DNA of 64,000 nucleotides from Cryptomeria japonica. Its lineage: Eukaryota; Streptophyta; Pinopsida; Cupressales; Cupressaceae. Of this stretch, positions 56,709 through 64,000 are shown one piece after another. Location of the stretch: assembly GCF_030272615.1 (NCBI RefSeq), contig NC_081411.1:216766154-216830153 (forward strand), written 5' to 3'. Position numbers and translations under genes: made by a program. Positions within the stretch are counted from its first letter, which is position 1; every line of letters begins with the position of its first letter. The notes under the pieces were generated by a model, which made no database searches, was not told the DNA's origin, and saw only the letters and a program-made list of their open reading frames with translations.

Positions 56709-58066
56709 GTAAGCAGAGCTCATATTCATAATAAGCAAACAAAGGGAGCAGAGCTTGTGTCAAGAAGATGATGACAAACTAATACAGTGATAGTGTTTCA
56801 TGACGATGACACCCAGCTATACAAAGCCTGCAATTGAGTGGCAACAACAGAACAGTGGCCTTTGAAACCAAGGACTTGAAAAGGGAAGACAAACCATTGT
56901 GACTACCACTATTTAGACCTAACATATTTTCTAACTGTGATGAAGGGTGGCTGTCCTTGGATAGTCCAGCTAGAAGTAATTAGGTTAATACTGCGGTTGG
57001 TCCTCTATGATGGAGCTTACTCTATTAAGAGATAATTATATAATTAGACAACATAAATCATTGCAGTGTACCTTTTAAAAAAAAGGTCCCATGCTTGAGA
57101 GGCCTATTCCTTTGACGAAGAGACAACTTTGCCTCTATCAAAAGATAAAAACTACAAGTAACACAGATGTAATAAATCCCCATTTCATGCAAGAAATATA
57201 ATAAAGATGCAACTGCATTGCCCACCCACATCTGTGTTGCTTGGAGAGGTGCTTATGCATATCTAGTATTATTGTCTATGCTTAATTTAAGTTTGAGAAT
57301 TCTTTGACATTGTTGTCACCAAATTTGATCATTTGAGTTGTTCTGTAATTGTTATGATACACTTGAATTAACCGGCACAATATTGAAAGAACATAAATTT
57401 TAGGTTAGATTAGGTTGTCATAATTAGGATTATCTTTGGTGATAGAGCTTATATTTGATAAACGAAATTTCAAATAGGAATTAGGTTGTGATTGAGTTAA
57501 CTAAATGTGGAGAGTGGCATGCATTGAAAACTAATATAGATAAAAGATGTCAAAGAGAAGCAAAATAAAAATTATAACCATACATAGAAAGCCTTTTAAG
57601 ATTGAAGAGATAGTATTCACATGTAGTGACCTATTAACTTTTGTAAAACATTGTGAAAAATAGAGATCTAGCTAGACAACCTGTTAAAGATATCGGCATA
57701 ATGCAGTGAATGTTTGTATAAGCATTGAATGCAAAATGCTGCAAAAGCTTAAAATATGGCCATCCTCCATGAAAAAGAGGCCAAATAGTATATTGTAGAA
57801 AAAAAAGGGCTCACAATTGGTCTTAATTCTTGAGAACACACTAAGTCATTTAAACCCATAACTAGAAGGATGCTAAATATTTATTGCATATGTACAATGA
57901 GTGAAGTTAAGCCCAATATATATGCTTTTTTCCATATAAGTAGCTATAGAAATTTAGCTAGCAAAGAGATTCAACTTAGTGATTATACCTCATTCAAAGC
58001 TGTATGGATGTCAAGCCATCTAACAATGTTGAATTTGATTAACCATCACCAAGGAATATGATTATG
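56709..58066. other. No recognised feature
   Basis: AT-rich non-coding DNA up to the target duplication of the copia element. No exon with both splice sites and protein character was found. Confidence 0.35.
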
Positions 58067-58071
58067 AAATG

Positions 58072-58562
58072 TGTTGGATTTTGCCAAGATCAAGAAGTCA
58101 TTGAAATGTACAAGATAGAGACATAATATGGGACAAGAATAAACTGTATTCTTATCAATAGAAAATGATCAATAATTGTTCAATAGTTGTTACATACAAT
58201 GTAGATGAGCCTGCTTATATAGGCAAGGCTAGGGATATGTATGAGCACACAAACATGACATGTGGCTCAATAAGAAACAAGGGTAGGTAGGAAATAGGTG
58301 TGGGTAGGTAGGAGAAATAATATAATATTCCACATGAGGTGGATCACCCACCGAAGGTGGAATTATCACTCCACAATAAGTGGATATGATAGTGTAATAA
58401 CAAGATCAACACCATAAGAGGTGGAATTTCTCCTACACACACTATCCCAATGTGGCACAAACACCCAAGTGTCTCATATCCAAACTACTATGAAATGCAT
58501 TATCCTAAGTAAACTTAAGTAAGTGTAATAATATCCATGATGAATAATTATTTACACCAACA
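58072..58562 (-). repeat. 3' LTR of the young copia element
   Basis: On the minus strand TGTTGGTGTA...ATCCAACA. A TATA box (TATATAAG) lies at 58214-58221 on the minus strand. The purine tract AAGGGGGG abuts it at 58563-58574. Confidence 0.92.
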
Positions 58563-58574
58563 CCCCCCCTTAAG
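58563..58574 (-). other. Polypurine tract of the young copia element
   Basis: The minus strand reads CTTAAGGGGGGG directly before the TGTTGG that opens the 3' LTR. Confidence 0.8.
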
Positions 58575-58785
58575 TGCAACTTAGGGGAATGCACTTAAGT
58601 CTACAATGCAACTAAGCAATGCAAGATGGGTCCCGGCTACGAGGCCATGTTAGGTACCCATGCACAAATGCAAATGCATGCAAACCAATGCAATGAAATC
58701 TCTCACAAAGTGGGGAAAGAGAGAAAAACCCAATGGGAAAAAACCCTCCCCCAAAAAGAGAGATGAAAGCTATACAAGAGAACTC

Positions 58786-61068
58786 TCAAAGAAGTATGTG
58801 AGGAACAAAACCCCATGTGAGGAAATAGTCCCCCCCATACGAGAGAAGAAGAGAAGTCAAACTGTGATCATCTCTCAATGAAGAATCTGCACCAAAGATA
58901 GAAGCTCGATGTATGAAGAAACTGCTCCACGAACGTCGAACAACATTCCTCCCCTTAGGAAGAAACAAAACCAAAGGTGTATCCATGAAGTCTCCCCAAT
59001 CATGAAGGGAAGATGTAGGAAGAAAACTCATGATGAAAGGAATCTCTGAAAACTGCTCAAGTGTCCCCATGTTGATGCTAAAAGATGCCCCTTCCAAAGA
59101 TGGTAAACTGTGCCATACTGCTGAAAAAGGAACTCCAACATCTAGTGGAGATGGATGTAGAACAATATCCAAAGACTCATGTGTCTCCTCAAAGAATAAA
59201 GAGACCTCCTCCAACTGCTGTACATAAGTATCCACAATCATGTCAACCTCGAAAGAATGATCATGTAGAGAATGAACAAGAGGGTCAGAGTGTGCCCTCG
59301 CAACAATCGAAGAAGGATCATCTTCATCAAAGAGAAGATGTATGTCATCAATGATGTCTCCCAAATCTGCAATGTAGGATTCCACAAACAAACCTGCAAT
59401 ATCTGTCATGTAATCATCCCATGAATCTGAAGCTGGAAGACAATGTATATCCTGCTGCACTGAATCACATGTAGGCAAAACTGTCGCACTATCTGCATCA
59501 TCAGGTGCAATAGGTGATGTGATATCAATATGAGAAGATGAAGTACAAGACTCAAGAATGGGGTTACATGTGAGAATCCCCAAATTCAAGTGTCCAAAGT
59601 TCTCCTCAAAATCTGAATCATCACAATAAGTGTGATCAACATGTGTAGAATCATCAAATGTGTAATCATCATCATCAACAAAATCTGAAAAGGAGTATAA
59701 CCGAGATGCATGATCAACCACCCCAGTTGCAATGATAGCTCTAGTCTCCATGTCTCTAATAAAAACTGAGTCAGGTGTGAACTCCACAACTCTCTTAGTT
59801 GCGCCATGTGTGATTTGATAGATAGAAAGGAGATTGTTTGTCAAGTGGGGTACACACAACACATCATTGAAGGAGTTATCCCCAATGTCAATAGATCCTT
59901 TCCCAATCACATCCATGTATGTATGATTGCCCATCAAAATCTGAGGCATGGTGCAAGGCTCAAATGTAGAGAACATAGATTGTGAAGATGCCATATGATG
60001 AGAAGCCCCTGAATCTAGAAGCCATCTCTCTGAAGTATGATTTGTTGTAGCACATAGAGCTTGTCCTTTTCTTGTTCCAAAAGAGTGAGTCTTTCCACTT
60101 GTAGAAGCCATGAATGCTTGCCCTTTTCCTTTTGAATGTGAGGAAGTGGAAGTTGATGAATCATCCTTCTTGTAGACTTTAGGCAAATCAATGTTATGCT
60201 TTTTGATGATATGTGTGAGCTCATCAATCTTCTTAGTATGGCAACGATGTTCCTCATGACCAATCTTTTTACAATAAGCACAAGTAGGTCTCTCTCTCTT
60301 TGGTGAATTATCTTTCTTGGAAGAAGATGAATCTCCTTGTTGTGGAGAAGATTGTGCTTTATCCTTAGGCTTTGATTGCCATTTCTTCTTGTTTGAGTTG
60401 TCCTTTCCTTGATTTCCTTTGTTCCCTTGATTTGCCACTAATGCTTGAGACTTAGAAGAAGCCTTAAGAATGCCCATGCTTATCAACTTAGTTTGTTCCA
60501 TCATCAACATTTCATTGAAAGCATCAAATGTAGGCATTTTGTAGCTTGAACCCATTGTCATCCTATGAGTTTGGAAACTAGAAACAAATGCTGCATATTC
60601 TTGTGGAAGCTTCCCTATCAAGTTGAATATCAATTGAGTATCCTTCTTATCAATGCCACAATCTTTGAGTTGTGCCCTCAACTCATTTGCCTTAGTGACA
60701 TAATCTTGTATAGTATCAAAGTTCTTGGGATCTAACATGGTGAGATCACTATCAATTTGATATCCCCTAATCTCATCAACTTGACCATACAAGTCTTGAA
60801 ACTTTTGCCAAGCATCCTTGATTAGAGTGCATTTCTCAATATGAAAAATGAGATCCTTTGATACATACTTTCTTAAGGTACCAATTGCCATGATATTTTT
60901 AGTGAGCCAATCTAAGTGACCAACTGCATCAGCCTTAGGATCAGCTGGAGCAACAATAGTTCCATCAATGTAATGAGTGAGTCATTTTTCCATAAGTTTA
61001 CTCCATGCATCAATTTTCCAAGTAGCATAGTTATGTGGAGTTAAGAGAGGAAATTTAGAACAACCCAT
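58786..61068 (-). CDS. Gag-protease protein with novel C-terminal tail (copia, non-autonomous)
   Basis: The frame starts at ATG 61066-61068 (MGCSKFPLLTPHNYATWKID) and ends at 58786, 2,283 bases, with a single TGA at 60982-60984 (codon 29). The 701 codons after ATG 60889-60891 are open. Counting from there: gag domain about 1-140; a CCHC knuckle C204-x2-C207-x4-H212-x4-C217 (CAYCKKIGHEEHRC); the aspartic protease motif LLDSGASHHM with Asp 293; and the end of the protease region near GVVDHASRLYSF at 391-401. The last 300 residues are acidic, Ser- and Asp-rich (DDDDYTFDDSTHVDH), and match no copia domain I know. Gag would build particles, but no IN, RT or RH is encoded. The many plus-strand frames here are shadows. 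Confidence 0.88.
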
Positions 61069-62741
61069 AGCAGCAAAAAGGAAAGAACACAAGAGCACAA
61101 AAGCACAAGAGACACCCCCCAAATTCAATCAATCAAAGTACCCCCCCCAAAAGTGATGATTTTGGCACTTTATACTTAGTGCGATTACAATGAGCCACTT
61201 GCAAAACAAGGCAAAGTGGGCTTATGATGCAAGTTTTACAACTTCTCAAATGAGATACAAGAGACTTCAATCAATAGTGCAATGAATCTAACTGAGATTC
61301 AAGCAAATATACAAGTACCAAGAGAGCCAAAAATGGCCAAGATCTGAAAGTACAATTTCTACTTACAATGAAATCAATCTGATAGCATCATGTGAAAGTA
61401 GATGAAAAAATACGCACTTTCAAAAAAAACGGCACCTGAAAAGGAGGTCGTATGACCCCAAACGAAGACTCTGAAGTTGCAAAAACTGGGATTACTCAGG
61501 GACAGTCACCAAAAACTACATTTTCTGAAAAATCCGTGCATTAAAATCAAAAAATTCTTTCACCACTGCGGAGAGCACAAAATTCTAGCCCATTTCAAAA
61601 AAAATTGCACCCAAAAAGGAGCAAAAATGAGCAAGTTATGGCCATTTGAAGTTGAACTGCAAAATCAAAAATGCAAATGAGAGGGGGTCAAAAAATTTCC
61701 AAACCCTGCTGATGTGGCGCTGACGTCAGCAAAACACTGGGTTAAATTTGACGGCCGTATGACCGTCGCCAAAACTTCGGCCCTATCTGCTGACTGTGCA
61801 TCCGTACTGTACGGACAGATCTACGTGGCAAGCTGACAGTATATTCCGTACTGTACGGAAATGATGACTAGACATGCTGATGTGGCATACGGCTTCCTGT
61901 GTTGCACTGTACGGATGAGCTGACGTATCAGGGTTTTACCTGCGGGCCCGTGGCCGCCTGCCACGTGGCGGACGCAGGTTCCTCCGGTTTGTCCGCGTGG
62001 CGGGGGGTAGCGCAGCCGGAGGACGCGGTGGAGACGGTGGAGTGGAGCTGCGAGTCGGCGGCGCTGTGCTGCAGGGGCCGCTCGCGGGAGGCGGTGCTCG
62101 GGCTAGGGACTTCGGCTGCGGGCAGAGTGAGGATGCCGGAGTGGTAGACGGGGGAGCCGTGAGCGGAGGGAGCCTCACGGGAGGCGCAGCGGCGGTGACC
62201 AGAGCAGAGCGAGTGGAAGCCGAGCGGAGGAGCTGCTGCCGTGAGGAGAGGACGCGGAAGAGCTTGGGCGCAGCGGCGAACTTGGTGCTGAGGCAGCGGT
62301 TGGTACGGGCTCTGCGGATGGCGGGTACAGTCTCTGCAAAAACCCTGCAACCTGCGCAGGTACGACGGGGGTACGGGGGGGGTCTGCGGACCCCCCAAAA
62401 ACTATATTTTTTTTTATTTTTTTTTCTTCTTTTTCAAATTTTTTGATCGAATTTTTCAACTTTTTTGATTTTTTTTGACAAATAATTTCGGAAAAAATGA
62501 AAAATTTTTTTTGAAAAATATATATAAAATTCGAAAAATCCGTACGATTAGCAAAATTGGGGAAAAAAATTTTCCTCACCAAAATAGGCCAACTTTATAA
62601 CCAAAATTCATGGAAAGGGCCTTCCGGACGCAATGGAGAGGTCGGATCTGGTCTAGGACGCCTCCAAATGACGATGCTCCTCAGATCTGCCTCTTGACGT
62701 CACAATAATGCCTCTTCAAGACGAATCAATGAGACTCCAAT
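61069..62741 (-). other. Leader of the young copia element
   Basis: About 1.67 kb between the primer site and the gag ATG, far longer than a usual copia leader. It contains palindromic TCCGTACTGTACGGA boxes (61801-61915), a G/C-rich island (61920-62400) and an A/T homopolymer-rich part (62400-62560). Reading frames in the island (61928-62398 and 62175-62582) are Pro/Ser/Ala-rich, as expected of any G/C-rich DNA, and have no recognised domain. Confidence 0.6.
61801..61915. repeat. Repeated palindrome TCCGTACTGTACGGA
   Basis: A 15-base inverted repeat (7-base arms, 1-base centre) occurs at 61801-61815 and 61845-61859. A half copy actgtacgga is at 61906-61915. Nothing similar is seen elsewhere in the window. 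Confidence 0.85.
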
Positions 62742-62754
62742 AGCTCTGATACCA
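62742..62754 (-). other. Primer-binding site of the young copia element
   Basis: The minus strand reads TGGTATCAGAGCT immediately after the LTR end, the exact standard site complementary to initiator tRNA-Met. Confidence 0.9.
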
Positions 62755-63245
62755 TGTTGGATTTTGCCAAGATCAAGAAGTCATTGAAATGTACAAGATA
62801 GAGACATAATATGGGACAAGAATAAACTGTATTCTTATCAATAGAAAATGATCAATAATTGTTCAATAGTTGTTACATACAATGTAGATGAGCCTGCTTA
62901 TATAGGCAAGGCTAGGGATATGTATGAGCACACAAACATGACATGTGGCTCAATAAGAAACAAGGGTAGGTAGGAAATAGGTGTGGGTAGGTAGGAGAAA
63001 TAATATAATATTCCACATGAGGTGGATCACCCACCGAAGGTGGAATTATCACTCCACAATAAGTGGATATGATAGTGTAATAACAAGATCAACACCATAA
63101 GAGGTGGAATTTCTCCTACACACACTATCCCAATGTGGCACAAACACCCAAGTGTCTCATATCCAAACTACTATGAAATGCATTATCCTAAGCAAACTTA
63201 AGTAAGTGTAATAATATCCATGATGAATAATTATTTACACCAACA
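62755..63245 (-). repeat. 5' LTR of the young copia element
   Basis: 491 bases, identical to the 3' LTR except for one visible substitution. The minus-strand TATA box TATATAAG is at 62897-62904. Confidence 0.92.
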
Positions 63246-63250
63246 AAATG

Positions 63251-64000
63251 GAGTGTGATACAGGGTTATTTTGAAGTTAAAGTTATTTAGCAGGCATGAT
63301 AAATGGGACATTCTATATACTTAAATGAAGATGTTGGCATACCTATTGATTTTTTTACTTAATAATTGTTATTTTATGGAGGCCAAACATGGATCTTCAA
63401 GGAGATGTGCAATTTCATTTGATTTTATTATAACCTCTCTTAAGTAGAAGTTTAAACTTGATTGATATACAATGAGTCATGTTAGAGAATTGGGCATTGT
63501 TAAGATAAATATTAATCCAAGTTAGAAGAATAAATCATTGTCTCTATTTGTGAAATTCTATTGAGCAAGTTATTATTAGTTATATTAACATATTTATAAG
63601 ATAGAAAACACATTAAGGTATAAATGGATCTGAATGCTAGCTGATCCGTAATTTTGAACATGGTATCAAAGCCCATCTAGATAAGTTTGAATGTAAATCT
63701 AGGGTTATATGTAGAGGGAATGTATGGCTAGATAGATGAACTCAAAGGCTGATATGTATATAAGGGAGTATGTTGTGAACTAGGTGGTTTGTAAGTGCAT
63801 GGCTTGAGAATGGGTGTTTGATGAGCTAAAATTGGTTAGATAGACATTTAATTTCAATTGGTTGAGTGGATCAACCATCAAAGTGAGTTTAGAGAATAAT
63901 TTGAACTAGAATAGAGGAAGAAAAGGACAATTCAATTGAGACATAATTAGTTGGGATAAAATGATCCTTCTAGTAGACAAAAATGTCACATATGGGATGA
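63251..64000. other. No recognised feature
   Basis: AT-rich sequence right of the copia element. The phrase catggtatcaaagcccatc near 63660 looks like a decayed copia primer-site region, but no LTR end or gag frame is visible with it. Confidence 0.35.

Larger units (their letters stand above)
58067..63250 (-). mobile_element. Young non-autonomous Ty1/copia element (5,174 bp)
   Basis: LTRs of 491 bp each (58072-58562 and 62755-63245) differ at one base that I can see (t/c at about 58512/63195). The target duplication aaatg lies at 58067-58071 and 63246-63250. On the minus strand it has a primer site, a 1.7 kb leader with a G/C-rich island, one long gag-protease frame and a polypurine tract. 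Integrase, reverse transcriptase and RNase H are absent, so movement would need enzymes from another copia element. The near-identical LTRs mean it inserted recently compared with everything else here. Confidence 0.93.

Noticed and set aside
59030-59354. Plus-strand frames over the young copia element
   Set aside because: Shadows of the 701-codon gag-protease frame.
61928-62398. 156-codon minus-strand frame, G/C-rich, as a possible gene
   Set aside because: Open frames exist in several phases on both strands here because stop codons are rare in G/C-rich DNA; no domain is visible.
63655-63680. catggtatcaaagcccatc as a second primer-binding site
   Set aside because: No LTR end directly before it and no gag frame after it; kept only as a note.

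Overview
The window is nuclear DNA of a seed plant, most likely a gymnosperm such as a conifer. The reasons are its AT-rich composition, its very high load of old, nested LTR retrotransposons with long LTRs, a protein gene with a 9.7 kb intron, and the absence of any bacterial-style gene packing. The species call is inference. No rRNA, tRNA or CRISPR array was seen.

Layout. 1-4.0 kb: two Ty1/copia pieces on the minus strand share one LTR. 4.0-12.5 kb: decayed sequence with a 163 bp MITE, a Ty3/gypsy integrase fragment and an LTR-like block. 12.5-40.5 kb: one Ty3/gypsy element of the Tat (Ogre-like) lineage on the minus strand. Its LTRs are about 1.12 kb, its target-site duplication is near-perfect, its primer-binding site matches tRNA-Lys, it carries two RNase H domains, and an antisense plant mobile domain (PMD) reading frame lies between pol and the 3' LTR. 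Three later insertions sit inside it. They are an 8.5 kb gag-only chromovirus derivative with 3.5 kb LTRs inside gag, a 1.49 kb solo LTR beside the PMD frame, and a 438 bp solo LTR inside the 5' LTR. Without them the element would be about 17.6 kb. 40.5-43.8 kb: intergenic DNA with one unidentified lysine-rich reading frame. 43.9-55.1 kb: the 3' half of a subtilisin-like protease gene on the minus strand, four exons that join in frame. Its large intron contains repeats and an 84 bp minisatellite. Two exon-like stretches lie on the opposite strand in and beside it. 58.07-63.25 kb: a young non-autonomous copia element with one visible difference between its LTRs, an almost intact gag-protease frame with an extra 300-residue tail, and no integrase or reverse transcriptase. 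63.25-64 kb: nothing recognised.

The subtilase is the only host gene that looks functional here, and its 5' exons were not found. Almost everything else is retrotransposon. The most unusual parts are the antisense PMD frame, which has sixteen stops that are all TAG or TGA and no frameshift over 1.86 kb; similar leader repeats at both ends of the Tat element, reading inward; and the two non-autonomous elements (gag joined to a chromodomain, and gag-protease with a novel tail).
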